A stretch of DNA of 64,000 nucleotides from NCBI RefSeq assembly GCF_041146795.1, contig NC_135168.1, positions 42,035,870 through 42,099,869 of the forward strand, given 5' to 3'. Under the pieces are notes generated by a model, which was not told the origin of the DNA, did no database searches, and saw only the letters and a program-made list of their open reading frames with translations. Made by a program: the position numbers and the translations under genes. The DNA is from Maylandia zebra (Eukaryota; Chordata; Actinopteri; Cichliformes; Cichlidae). The first letter of the stretch is position 1. Each line of letters starts with the position of its first letter. This document shows, in pieces, positions 23,881 through 35,902 of this stretch.

Positions 23881-25299
23881 CTAGTAACACAACCTCTAAG
23901 TCTTCTAAATCCAGAAGTCGCAGAAACGCGTGTCAACACCACAGTGAAACTGGATACACAAGGACGGACTCTATGCAAATAATATAATTCGTCGCTTTAC
24001 AACCAGCATGACAAGAGGAAAAATACCTTTGTGTAGAAGATATCACTCTTTGGTCCAGTTTTTGTTAGAAAGACACCTGTTATGGCTGCTTTCGCCTTTC
24101 TGAATAATCCAATCCCTTTCCATGACAATGTAGTTGCTTCATAGCAAATATGAAGAAAGATCCACCTCTTCCAGTTAAATGTCCAGAGGTACAAATCCTT
24201 CTTCTTCTTCTCTGTGTAAACTGCTGCTTCTTATGCTGCCTCCACTAATGCTCAATCCTCAAGAAGAGCAGCAGAAGTCTTCTTCTGTTGTTCTGCAACA
24301 AAGAGATATAAGCTTTTGGTGTTTTTTCCCTATTTTCAAAAGTCTCTCGCTTTTACTAAATGCCCATAGTTCCATTACACTACTGGTGTTGTCGTCACAC
24401 CTCTTCTCCAGCAGCCACTTATATCACTGGTAATGGGAGGAGAGACTGTGAATGGCTGCGTTCCTCAGATATTACAAACTGAAGCAGACCAACAAGAAAG
24501 ACCAGTAAGGTGAGATAATTGTTTGCTGACTCTAACTCTCTCCCACTGTGTGTATTTCTGCCCATCTTTGTATTTTGCCCTCCCTTCCTTCCCATTTCTC
24601 TACTTGTAACGCTTGCTCACTCAAGTGCACACACACCCTCTGTGACCTGTAACTGATAATTATAGGGCGTTCTTAAGAGCAGCCGCTATGAATGTGCCTG
24701 CCAAATTAAAGATATAGGAAAATGTCTGCACTGAGCTTTGCAATAACCCATTTTATATCAACTCTGTGAAAAATGCTGTCACAGAGGCCTTTGCTACTGT
24801 TGTCGAAATAAAGTAATAGATTCTCCAAACATGCAGTGTACTTCAGCTTGGAGAACACCATGCAATCTTTCTTATAGGTTTGTTAACCACCAGCTATACT
24901 GTTCTCCACTGCAAGTCATTAAAAAATGCTGCCGCCCTGATAAACTTTTAACTGTTTTAATTATATTTCAGCCAACTACTATGCATTTAAAAGCACAATT
25001 GTACTGCCTTCTTTCTGACTGAAGGTTTAGAGTATAAGATTAAGTAGGTACACTACAGTACTTGAAAAGCTACTTTCCTATTCTGACATGAACTTATTTA
25101 ATAATTATCAAGTTGCTAATCATTAAGTAAAGTTTATATAACAATTAGTAACAATGTACATCTTTATCCATTACAATTATACCTTTTTTTTGGGTTTTTC
25201 GTCACGCTATCTTTATATATTTCTAATCCGGACGATCATAAAAAACCAGCCCCGAAGATGCAGTGAAGAAAAACACAAGTGGCAGAAATGTTCACTTAG
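23881..25299. other. Head-to-head spacer between the minus-strand gene and rad9a
   Basis: The two genes are divergent, with start codons 1.73 kb apart. The left half should hold the 5' UTR and promoter of the minus-strand gene. I see no TATA box or certain first exon in it. Confidence 0.5.
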
Positions 25300-25308
25300 A
25301 AACTAAGT

Positions 25309-25363
25309 GCGCATGTGCAGCGTCAAACGCACGCCCCCTTTAAGTTGCCGTGTATCTGATTGG
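25309..25363 (+). promoter_or_regulatory. Probable rad9a core promoter elements
   Basis: GCGCATGTGC at 25309-25318 is close to the NRF-1 consensus, and an inverted CCAAT box (ATTGG) lies at 25359-25363. Both are 250-300 bases before the rad9a ATG in a GC-richer stretch, and no TATA box is evident. Site calls are by motif only. Confidence 0.45.
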
Positions 25364-25609
25364 TCCGCACTTTGTAAGCGGGCAATGGCGGCGTAAACAA
25401 CGCTGATATCGATGAAAGAGACACTGCTTAACCGAGTAAAATAAACTTAGACTGGAAATAAACGGAGTATGCTTTCGGTAGGAAGATTTGCTCTCGGCGT
25501 GGAAACGATTAAAACGCCGTCTTGTGTACTTCTCGGTGATGCTTAGCCGCTCGTTTTGGCTAACTTTTAGCCAAATGTGCTAACTTAGCGGAAAAGTGAG
25601 TTTGCAGAG

Positions 25610-25943
25610 ATGCACTGTATCGTAACGGGAGGAAACGTGAAAGGTAGCAAACATTTCCTGAATATTAAACACAGTCTCTAACTAGAACATGTGTCATTGA
25701 TTAGATGTTGCTAATAATTATCTTGTGTGTGTTTGTTGGTGGGTGTGTCTGTACCGTCCAGTACTGGCCAAAGCCGTCCATTCTCTGTCCAGGATCGGCG
25801 ATGAGCTGTATGTTGAGCCTCAGGAAGATGGGGTGAGCTGTTCTGACACTGACTTGCACACCATCACTTCCTCTTACAATGCAGATAGGCTTGTTGCTTC
25901 CTGTGGGTGCACACTTTGCGTCAATGAAAAAAGTTGATTTGTT

Positions 25944-26004
<61 letters not shown>

Positions 26005-28977
26005 TCGTAGCTGGCCCTGCGGTCTGTGAACTCCTCTCGGTCGGCTTATGCTTGCTTCCTGTTCGCACCACTCTTCTTCAGCAGGTGCAGACTACATGCC
26101 TGTGTTTATAAATGGCATCTTTGTGTGAGAGAAAAAGAAAGCGTGTATATGAGTGAACTTCTGCCTTTTATACCTCTGTTTTTCTGTGCAGGTACTCCAT
26201 TACTAGTGGGGATAACTTCCGCTGCAAGATGGCAATAAAGGTGTGAGAGAATTAGATAATCTACTGTTTTTCAAGGCTTTATATAGTCTGGGTGTGACAT
26301 TAATTACATTTTAGTAGATAATGTGGTTCCCAAACTTTCATGATGACATAACACCCAAAGTTATTATAGAATTCGTTTCTTATCTACAACAGTTATGATA
26401 TATCAGAGGTGTGCAACGTATTGAAGGCATTTAGGTTCCAGTTACAATCTTGTGAAAAAGAGTTCCCACAGGTCTTTGTTACTCACAGTTAGACCTGTGA
26501 AATTAAGTACACCCCATGATTCAGTAGCTCGTAGAACCACCTATAGGAGCAATCACTTGAAGTTTATGAGTCGCTCATATTGTTTCAAAGTAATCGTTTT
26601 CTGTTTGACTTCACCAGTGTCTCAGATCATTGTCTCAGAGTTTTGGCCTACTGTTCTTTACAGTGTTGCTTCAGGACATCGCGGTTTGCGGGCATTCATT
26701 TATGCACAGTTCTCTTAAGGTCCCACCTCAGCAGTTCAGTTGGGGACAGGTCTAGAGCTTAATTATTCTCTTTTTCAGCCATTCCGTTGTAGATTTGCTT
26801 TAGTACTTGGGATTCTTGTCCTCCTGCACGATGCTGTTTGGGCCAAGTTTTGGCTGTCAGGCCGATGTCCTCACATTTCAGTTTGGAATACTTTGGTAAA
26901 CAGAGGAGTTCATGGTCAACTCAATGAGTGGAAGGTGTCAGTGTCCTATGGCTGCAAAACAAGCTCAAATCATCACCTTCTCACCATCATACCTGACAGT
27001 TGGTATGAGGTGTTTGTGCTGATATGCTGTTTGGTTTTCACCAAACAGAGGTGGTTTCTTCAGTTGCAGGCCTAAGATGTGCTGCCATATTCTTTTACAG
27101 CCAGTAGAGGCTTTCTGCTGGCAACCCTTCCAAACAAGCCAAACTTGTTCAGTCTTTTTCTAATTGTACTGTTGTGAACTTTGACATTTAACTGCTAACT
27201 AAGGCCTGTAGAGTCTGAAATGTAGCTCTTGGATTTTTATTTTTTATTTTTGCAGTTTCTCTGTTCACTGCACAGTCTGTCACTGGTGTGAGTTTGCAGG
27301 GACGTCCACACCTGGAAGGATTGACAGCTGTCTTGAATGTTTTCCACTTGTAATTGTCCTCACCGTGGTCAAATTATTTGGAAATCGGTTTATAACGATT
27401 GTCAGATTGCTTTGCATCAACAATGACTTCTTTAAGATCACTGCTGACATGTTCCATCCTTGGGATTGTGTTAACACACACCTGAATGCTCTAGACATGC
27501 AAACTACTCACATTTTGAATTGGATTACAAGCCCCTAGCAGTAAGACTGTATTTAGTTTATCTCAGGATTGCATAGAATCAGTCACTTGACTGTCACGGA
27601 TCTCAATAAACATGCTTACCAAAGGCCCCTCAGGCAGGTTGTGATAAGTATCACTTCAGTTACTTTTCTTTTGTTTTCTAGTCTAGTTTGAATTCTTTTT
27701 AAGCTCACAGTTCATTTTAAATAACTACTCTGACCTTGCATTAAACCCGAAAGTCCCATCACAAAAAGTTCAACCACTCGATCACAAAAGATGTATTGAA
27801 ACTAAAGCTGCCAGTCTGATTTTTGTCTAATAGTTTGGTCAGGTTTGCATTCATGTGACCACTACCAAAATGTGAAAAATGTAAATTTTAACTTTCTCTC
27901 TATATTTTTTTTTCTCCTTTTCTCACTGGTTTACATTAATTCTCAGTCGCAGTTTGCCATGTTATGGAAATGTGGCTGATAGTTTCTTGATTACTTTGAT
28001 TTTAAACATACTAAAGATAAACATCATACTTTCTCATAATGATTTTTTTGTTCCTTGTTTTTTTTTTTTTTTTTTGTTGCTGCTGCTGTTTTTCAAATTA
28101 ACTGCATGATGGCAGTACTTGGGCCTCCCTGATGTAACTACAGTTAGGAATAGCAGATCTTATTCTTGGGATTGAGAGCGTAGTCTTGTATCTGCTGACA
28201 GCTTCAAATGCCTCCTTTCCTGTCGTGTTACCACCCAACGGTTGTGGTTATCTGTGTTCAAGTTTTGCAAAAACCTCACAGCTTCCTCGTATTAACAGTT
28301 GTACTTAGCAGTTATATTAGAGAGTGAATTGTGTGTCACTTGTCAGAAACAGCAAACATATTGATTTAGATACCATTTGAGTGTGACTAAAATGTTGATT
28401 CCTGTTGATTGTACCAGAGTGTGTCATTGCATATTGATAAGCATTATTTCCCCCCTGTGTTTCAGAGTGTACAGTCTGTGTTCAGATCTCTGACAACTTT
28501 GGAGAAGACGGTGGAAAAGTGTCACATCGATCTCGACAAACAGAAGGACCGTCTCACCTTCACCCTGCACTGCAAGCACGGTATCAGTGATTCACTTCAT
28601 TATCAGATCATTCAAAGTGTTTTCCATATATGATTTAAGAAGGCTTACAACTCATTCAGGCATGTAGAATGGTGCTGGTTTCAAACCCAGAGGTGAGGGA
28701 ACACATCCAGTTCTTACATTACAGGGCGATCGTGGCTCAAGAGTTGGCAGTTTGTCTTGTAATCGAAAGGTTGCCGGTTCGAGCCCCGGCTCGGGCAGTC
28801 TTGGTCGTTGTGTCCTTGGGCAAGACATTTCACCTACCCCCTACTGGTCTTGGCCAGAGGGGCCGATGGCGCGATATGGCAGCCTCGCTTCTGTCAGTCT
28901 GCCCCAGGGCAGCTGTGGCTACAACTGTAGCTTGTGTGTGAGAGTGAATGCTCGAAAAGCGCTATATAAATGCAATC

Positions 28978-29016
<39 letters not shown>

Positions 29017-32000
29017 ATCCTTGCATTGACCTACAGATAAATATAAGTGTTTATAATTCTGTATTTATAATATAATTATTTATCATTTATAAGTCCACCA
29101 GTACTGCGGAACCCAAATATATTAGAGATAAGTTCACTGAGTACAAATGTCAGGCCTGCAGGTCACTTAGTGCTGCACAGAGCTAAAACAAAACTTCTAT
29201 AATCTCTTTGAAACTTAGAGGTGCCTCAACTGTAGCTATTTTAAATGAAAAACTACCCTTTTTCATATGGCTTTTACATGTATTTATTAAACTATACAGT
29301 ACTGTGCAAAACTCTTGAGTCACTCCTTGTTTCTTTATATTTTGCTAATAAAAGAGGAAATAGGTGCAGTGATTTATTGAAACATGCAAACATACATGGA
29401 AATACAGTAAATCAGGCAAAAACTGTTTAATTGTAACAAGTTAGAAAGTCAGTATTTGCTATAAGTATCTTTATTCTTCAACACAGTCTGAACTCTTTGG
29501 CAGCTTTCTTGGTGTGTTTTTAAGTAGTCTTCAGGAATAGTTCTCCAGGCTTCATTCAAAGGTCTTATTTGGATGTTTGCTACCTTTTGTTCCGTTCTCT
29601 GTCAAGATGGTCCCACACTGCTTTAATAGTTTTGAGGTCCGGGTTCTGGCGAGCCCAATCCACGACTGAGAGTGTGTTTTTTCTATCCAAGTATGCTTTA
29701 ACGGCTTTGGTGTTTGGGATTATTACCATGCTGAAAAATGAAGCCATTGCCAATCAGACATTTTTTAGTTGATATTGTGAGGTGGATAAAAATCTGATGA
29801 TACTTTTTTGGGTTCATAATTCAATTCAGTCTTAATTATATAGCAGCAAATCATAACAACAGTTGCCTCAAGGCACTTTATATGGTAAGATAAAGACTAC
29901 AATAATACAAAGAGAACAGAGCCTGGGTCCACAGAAGAGGGGCCTAAAAGTAAGCCTGCTGTCTGAGAACAGCAAGCTCTAATGGGGTGATATGGCACTA
30001 TAAGGTCATTAAGATAAGATGGGGCTTGATTATTCAAGATCTTGTATTTGAGGAGCAGGATTTTAAATTTGATTCTGGATTTAACAGGGATCCAACGAAG
30101 AGAGTCCGGTATAGGAGAAATATGTTCTCTCTTTCTAGTTCCTAACAGCACTTTTTCCACAGCATTTTGGATCAGCCGAAGGCTTTTCAGGAAGTTTTTA
30201 GGACATCCTGATAATAATGAATTACAGTAGTCCAGCTTAGAAGTAATAAAGGCATGAACTAGTTTTTCAGCATCACTCTGAGACAGGATGTTTCTAACTA
30301 TTCTATTCCACAAATGGAAGAAAGCAGTGGTAGATATTTGTTTAATATGTGCATTGAAGGACATATCCTGGTCAAAAATGATTCCTCACAGTGTTACTGG
30401 AGACCATGTTAATGCCATCCAGAGTAAGAATCTGTCTCTGATTTTTTGGGCCGAGTACATTAACCACAGTTTTGTCTGAATTTAGAAGCAGAAAATTAGA
30501 GGTAATCCAGGTCTTTATGTCTTTAAAACGTTCCTTCAGTTTAACTAATTGATGTGTATTATCTGGCTTCATGGATAGGTAAAGTTGGGTGTCATCTATA
30601 TAGCAGTGAAAATGTATGCTATGCCTTCTGATGATACTGCCTAAGGAAGGGAAGCCCGTGGAACTCCATAATTAACCTTAGCATGTGAAGAGGACTCTTC
30701 ATTTACATGAACAGATTGGAGTCTATTAGATAGATATGATTAAAAAACAAGAGTCTTAAATAAATATCAATAGCACTGAAAGTAGCAGTAATGTTTTGAA
30801 CGACTTTCATTCGTGAAGAAATTCATAAATAAAAGTTGTAACCATTATAGAAAGATATTATGTTTCGAGCAGCTCCAAACCATGACAGAGCCTCCACTGT
30901 ATTTTACAGATGGCTGTAGACACTCACTGCTGTACCTCCTCTGCATATAATGATGATTATTTGGACCAAACTTAGAGTCATTAGTTCATAAGACCTGATG
31001 CAGCTGTCACAGTTATTGTCTAATTTCTCCTGACAGCCACATTTTTTGCTGATCTGACTTCAGTGAACAGTAGATGGATCAGATTTAGGGCCAGATGCAT
31101 CTCTCAGGTCTTGTATGAGGTCTTTGCTGGATTTTCTTTCCTGTTCTTTCCATGTCTTAAGCCATGACTGTTCATCCACTGTGTATACTTTGGCTATTTG
31201 GGAATCACTTTCATGGAGCAAAAATGCGATTTTATGCCTCTCAAACTGTTACCTTTGGCATTTTTCATAGATTCAACTAAAGTAATGGGAATCTGTTACA
31301 GGCTGCTAATAACAAAGTGCCTAAAGATACAATTTAAAATGAGTTATTTGCTAAATTATCTGTTAAAATACACAGATTGGAAAATGCTCAGGTGAAAGCA
31401 CTGGACTGAAAAAGGAATGAAGAAGAAGCCAGAAGACCTTCAGAAGGCCTGGAGAACTTTGGTCAAGAGCACTTAAAAAAATGGGACTTCTACACATTAA
31501 TACATATCGGATTTTTGTGACACTTTGAATCCATAAATTCTGATTTCACATCAGTTTATAAATAATGTTTTGCGTCTTTTTATTTTATCTTCTGCCTGTA
31601 AAGCAACTCTTTTAATAACCTCTATAAACAAGTTGTTACATTGTACTTTTACATCTTGTTTACATTCACATATTTTGTATTTAATGAAGCCCATCGTGCT
31701 TTCATCTCATTGCTTTCTATTTGCTCACAAACTTGACGTGATTTTTCTTTACAGGCCTACTGAAGACACATAACCTGTCTTTCCAGGACAGCGAGAGCCT
31801 GCAGGCAGTGTTTGATAAGGACAGCTATGCCAATGTATTCAGAGCCCAGCCCAGGTCTGTAAAAATCTTTCTTCATAGTTTATTTTGCAAATCATGACAA
31901 TGACAGTCTCCCACTTGCTTTTAATCTTTTATTTCCTTGTACTTGATGATGACAAACACTGTGTAGCTTTTTTTTAACACCAGGAAAAACATTTTTACAT

Positions 32001-34972
32001 TTCAGTTGGTTGATTAAATGAATAAATAGATTTAAATAGTAAAATATATTTTAAGGGAGGTGTAACTTTGTAGCTGTAGCTAGATTTGATTTCTCTTGTT
32101 CTCAGGCTGCTGGTAGACACAGTCGTCCATTTTCCTCCATCTCTGGACGAAGTGACTGTGTCAGTGAGTGATGAACGGATGTGGGTCAGGAACCATGTGG
32201 AGGAAGAAGCAGGTGACAAGACTGATATGAAAAAGTTTCGCCAGCGTAGTGGTAAAGCAGGAACTGACATCTAATAATGCCATGCATTGCTATGTTTTAA
32301 AATCAGCTTTTTGTCCTCTTGTTTTTCTGCTCTCTCAGAGGCGTCCAAAGCCATGCTGACCGAGCTGTGTTTGGCTTCAGACGAGTTTGATCATTTTGCT
32401 GCCCAAGCTCACAACAGTGTGACTTTTTGTCTGAAGGAGTTGCGGGTGAGAGAAACTATATAGGGAAATCACGAGAGAGTTGCGTAAGTTAGTTTGGGAG
32501 GGGGAGATAGGTGGTTATCAGACCAGAGTGTGAAAGAAGTTATTTGGGGACCAGATGAAAGCACTTACAAGATGTTGTGGTGTTCTTGTAATGCTTGCAT
32601 AGTTTGCAAAGTCACTAACTAGTATCTCTCATTCAGGGTTTACTAGTGTTTGCAGAATCAACTGGCCTCCCTGTTTCTATGTACTTGGACGAGCCGGGCA
32701 GGTGAGCATCGCCACCTGTGGGTTATTTTTTTTGATTACTTGTTTCTTCCTTTTTAATAACATAATTTTTTTCTGTGTCTGTTTGTGTGACAGCCCTGTG
32801 GTGCTTTCAGTAACGGACAGTGTCCTGGAAGGAAACTTTGTGCTGGCCACTCTTTCTGATGATCCCAGCCTTCGTAAAAATAGCAGCAAAGGGTAAAAAC
32901 GACAAAACATATTTTTGTTGATTTGGGACGTTTTTTTCTCTTGCTTGTGAGCAGGAAGAAAAATGAAAACAAAACTAGTGTACCCTTCACACAATGGCTT
33001 ATTAACAGCTCGGTGACAGGCAGGAAATTCTAAATGTTTACCCTACTGCGCCACCTGGTGGATCAGAGTGTAAATGAAGACAAATGCTGGAGGAGCCCAT
33101 TTACATTTCATACTCGACATTTCCAGTTGTTGGAAATGGATTTTTATTATTTGCTCCAGGAGTTTAGACCAGGTTCTTAGTCCACCAGTTTGAATAAACT
33201 CTTTAAAAAAACTGTGTTTATTCAGGTTTTCACATCTTGTCATTCTGAGGCTGAGAGGCTAAATCTGGAGAACTCATGTCACAGTTAACAGCTGTTTGTA
33301 GTTGCATCTTCACACAATAAATGCACTCAGTATATTTATGGGAGTGAAAAACTAGAATGCCGTAGGCTTAATTGTTATGATATTGAGCTCTAAAATTGAA
33401 GCTGGTTAGTCATGTTGATTTGTTATTGTTTTGCAAGTCCAGAAAATCAAACGGTCACCATGAAGGTCAAAAGGAGCAAGAAAAGCTTTTTTTTTTTTTA
33501 ATCTTGTGTGTCATCTTTCTATCTGACTTGCACTCCAAACCGTCTGCTCCACCCCTCAGAGCACACACAGCAGCTCCACCCCCTCCCGATGACTTCATGA
33601 ATGATGACATGGACTCATATCTAATCGCCATGGATACCAGTATTGCGCCAGGTCCCTCAAACACAGGTCCACCCCCGCCTTCATTATCTGGTGACACACG
33701 TTCAAAACGGCCTGCAGCAGTCAGCCACAAGGCAAGGATTCTCATCGAGGAGGCAGAAGAAGAAGAAACAGATGATTTAGACAGACTACCTAATAAAAAG
33801 GTATGCCTTAGGTTTCTCAGGCGTGTTAACAGGCTGTGGATTCACTTCAATGAATCAAAAAGACAGAAGTAAAATATTCTCGCACATACAAAAAGAAGCA
33901 GATTCTTTAAAAATTGAGTCGTCACAACTGTCCACATACAGTCCTCACGTGAAAAAGAAAGTACACGCACGCTCTTTTAATTTAGTTTTATGTGTCAGGC
34001 TGTAACAAAAAAATCAACTTGTTCTTATTAGGTCTTAAAATTAGCTAAATGCAACTTTAGATTAATAACAACTCATGAATTATTATCATTACTTACATGT
34101 TACACACAAGCAGTGCGTGTGTGTAACTAAATATATCCTCACTGCTTCCACAGAAATTGAGTGTGAAGATAAATACAGTAGCAGCCAAGTGCTGCTAATC
34201 AAATCCACTTGATTAACTGATTAACAGCAAGTGTGTTCACCTTTATAAAACCAGAGGTCTGGTTGTTTTTCTGGTCTGGAGCATTCAGGTGTTTGTTAAT
34301 GCAGTGCCAGGGAGGAAAGACATCAGCAATAACCTTAGAGAAACAGTTGTTGCTGCCCATCAATCAGGTGAGGGTTATAAGACCATTTCCAGTCAACCTG
34401 AACTCCATCACTGTACAGTGAGGAAGATTATTCACAAGTGGAAAACCTTCAAGACAGCTCTCAGTGTTGTTGGAAGTGAAGGTCCTGGCAAATTCACCCA
34501 AAGGTCAGACCGTGCAGTTCTCAGACTCTATGGGCCTCAAGTTAGCATATCAAATGTTAAGGTTTATAAGGGTGTGATTAGAATAACGCTGAACAAGAAT
34601 AGCTTGTTTGGAGGGTTGCTAGGCGAAAGAAACAATCCTCTCTAAAAACATGGCAGCACACCTTATGTTTGCAGAGTTGCTTCTGAACAAACCACAGAAA
34701 CCTCTGGAACAAAGGCGTGCACATTTAAGCAGATATTTAATAAAAAAATAAACAAGTGATTGAATGTTTGCATATGCTCTCAAATTAATTAAATATTGAT
34801 ATCTTAACATTTCGATAAATTGTAGTCTTTAATATATTTCCCTTGTGTGTGATTTTTCTCACAGTTTCGGTCGCTCTTCTTTGGATCGGTGCTTCCCCCG
34901 TCGTCTCAGTTGAGCACACAGCCGATGACTTCTCAAGAGGTGCTGGCCAGCGACAGTGAGGAAGAAAATTAA
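25610..34972 (+). CDS. rad9a: Cell-cycle checkpoint clamp subunit RAD9A, complete
   Basis: Twelve exons join in phase to 389 residues (human RAD9A about 391): 25610-25643, 25762-25832, 26011-26084, 26192-26240, 28466-28580, 31755-31854, 32106-32212, 32339-32445, 32637-32701, 32794-32892, 33560-33800 and 34865-34972. The N-terminus ([20 protein letters not shown]), the [14 protein letters not shown] block and [18 protein letters not shown] are diagnostic of the Rad9 PCNA-like fold. The tail keeps [20 protein letters not shown], the [10 protein letters not shown] nuclear-signal region and an acidic end with Ser383 and Ser385 in SDSEEEN, matching the CK2-type site used by RAD9 to recruit TopBP1. 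RAD9 forms the nuclear 9-1-1 clamp with HUS1 and RAD1 and activates ATR at DNA damage. Introns 4, 5 and 11 hold transposons. Intron 2 ends in a (CT)n tract. The gene converges on tbc1d10c. Confidence 0.97.
25948..26000 (+). repeat. (CT)n microsatellite at a splice acceptor
   Basis: About 26 CT units end ten bases before the rad9a exon 3 boundary (CGTGTCGTAG, then exon). The repeat therefore serves as the polypyrimidine tract of intron 2. Confidence 0.95.
26470..27535 (-). mobile_element. Tc1-like transposon, family C, near full length but dead
   Basis: It runs from a right end reading AGTACACCCCATGATTCAGT to a left end reading ACACACCTGAATGCTC. The whole transposase gene is recognisable on the minus strand, including the N-terminal frame at 27280-27498. 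Stops and indels break it. It lies in rad9a intron 4. Confidence 0.85.
28722..28978 (+). repeat. tRNA-derived SINE (AFC-like)
   Basis: A full-looking copy: head GGGCGATCGTGGCTCAAGAG, B box GGTTCGAGCCCCGG, body GGCCGATGGCGCGATATGGC and tail AAAGCGCTATATAAATGC. It lies in rad9a intron 5 and ends in an ATT run. Confidence 0.85.
28979..29014 (+). repeat. (ATT)n tail of the SINE
   Basis: About twelve ATT/TTA units directly follow the SINE end, as expected for its 3' simple-repeat tail. Confidence 0.9.
29298..31470 (-). mobile_element. Tc1-like transposon, family D, split by a LINE
   Basis: The left end reads AGTACTGTGCAAAACTCTTG, the terminal repeat. Reversed transposase DNA follows (GTTCTCCAGGCTTCATTC, GGTCCCACACTGCTTTAATA, TGAAAAATGAAGCCATTGCC). 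It is interrupted at about 29818 and resumes near 30866 (CCAAACCATGACAGAGCCTC, GAACAGTAGATGGATCAG). It is dead. It lies in rad9a intron 5. A plus-strand relative is at 49000-50235. Confidence 0.85.
29818..30865 (-). repeat. LINE (L2/CR1-type) 3' end inserted in the Tc1-like element
   Basis: An antisense frame at 29897-30364 encodes the C-terminal part of a non-LTR reverse transcriptase. Its family marks are [40 protein letters not shown] and [18 protein letters not shown]. The upstream part of the ORF is missing, as usual for 5'-truncated LINEs. The 3' end shares blocks with 1955-2705. Limits are accurate to a few tens of bases. Confidence 0.8.
34225..34700 (+). mobile_element. Tc1-like transposon, family C, 5' part
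   Basis: Plus-strand transposase N-terminus remnants include AGGAAAGACATCAGCAATAA and the frame at 34289-34645 ([20 protein letters not shown]). It is truncated before the catalytic core and lies in rad9a intron 11. Confidence 0.85.
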
Positions 34973-35258
34973 ATAACTGCAGACTGATCGGCTAGAGGAG
35001 ACATGGACTAAACTGACAGTGGGTGCATGTGCGTGCACTGTTAAACAAAGACACCTGGAGTACTTGAAGATAAAGAAATGAACACAAATTTTCATCCTTA
35101 CTGGCCAGAACAAGTAGTACCTGGACCTGGTTAAATATGCAGAGGCCACCAGCCTCTAAATTCTCATTATGTAAAACTAGACATGAAGCAATTCCAATTT
35201 ATTTTAATTTTGTGTTTGCCCAGTTTGTAATTAAGGTGCAGTGTAAAAGGTCCCACCG

Positions 35259-35302
35259 AATAAAGCAAACTTATTTTTCAATATATGTAAACATCATTTA
35301 TT
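35259..35302. terminator. Converging poly(A) signals of rad9a and tbc1d10c
   Basis: AATAAA on the plus strand at 35259-35264 serves rad9a. On the minus strand AATAAA (plus-strand TTTATT) at 35297-35302 serves tbc1d10c. With cleavage 10-30 bases downstream of each, the two mRNAs should end at or slightly past each other. Confidence 0.65.
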
Positions 35303-35419
35303 ATTTATTTACATGTCGAAAAGTTCAAGTATGAGAAATATTTAGGATGAGGGAATTCCACATATCCACCAATGTGGAGCTCAAAGAGAGAAAGGCAGTG
35401 ATGCAGAATCTGAGTAATG

Positions 35420-35871
35420 TCAAAAATAAGCCTCGGCATAACCAGCAGAATGTCTGTGAATTGTCTGTGAGTCAGTCTTTGCAGGATGAGCAGCGTCGTC
35501 ACTACGTTTCTCTTTTTGCACCTGAAAACTTTTCCCTCTCGTCTGTGGTTTCCTCCTCTCCTTTTCCTTCCCCTTCTCCAGCTCCTTCTCTTTCTTCTTT
35601 TTCAACCTCTCCTCTTCCTTCTCCTTTCTTTCTTGTTCCCTCCGCCGCCGCCTCCTCTCCTTGGAGTTCAGTTTGTCCTCCGCCTCTTCCTCAGCTGCAT
35701 TCCCAGTCCCTGGCATATCACTGAAGTCTTGAATCAAGATTTTTGGCACTTGCATTTTGGGTGCCTTCTTAGCCTTGTTGTCTTTGTGATGCTCACCTCT
35801 CAGTCTGCGGAAGAGACCAAAACGTTTAGGGGTGTCGGGCTGTGGCTGCTGCTGTGTGGGGGCTTCCTCTG

Positions 35872-35902
<31 letters not shown>

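Noticed and set aside
29897-30364. 155-codon minus-strand frame as a host gene
   Set aside because: It is the C-terminus of a non-LTR reverse transcriptase from a truncated LINE.
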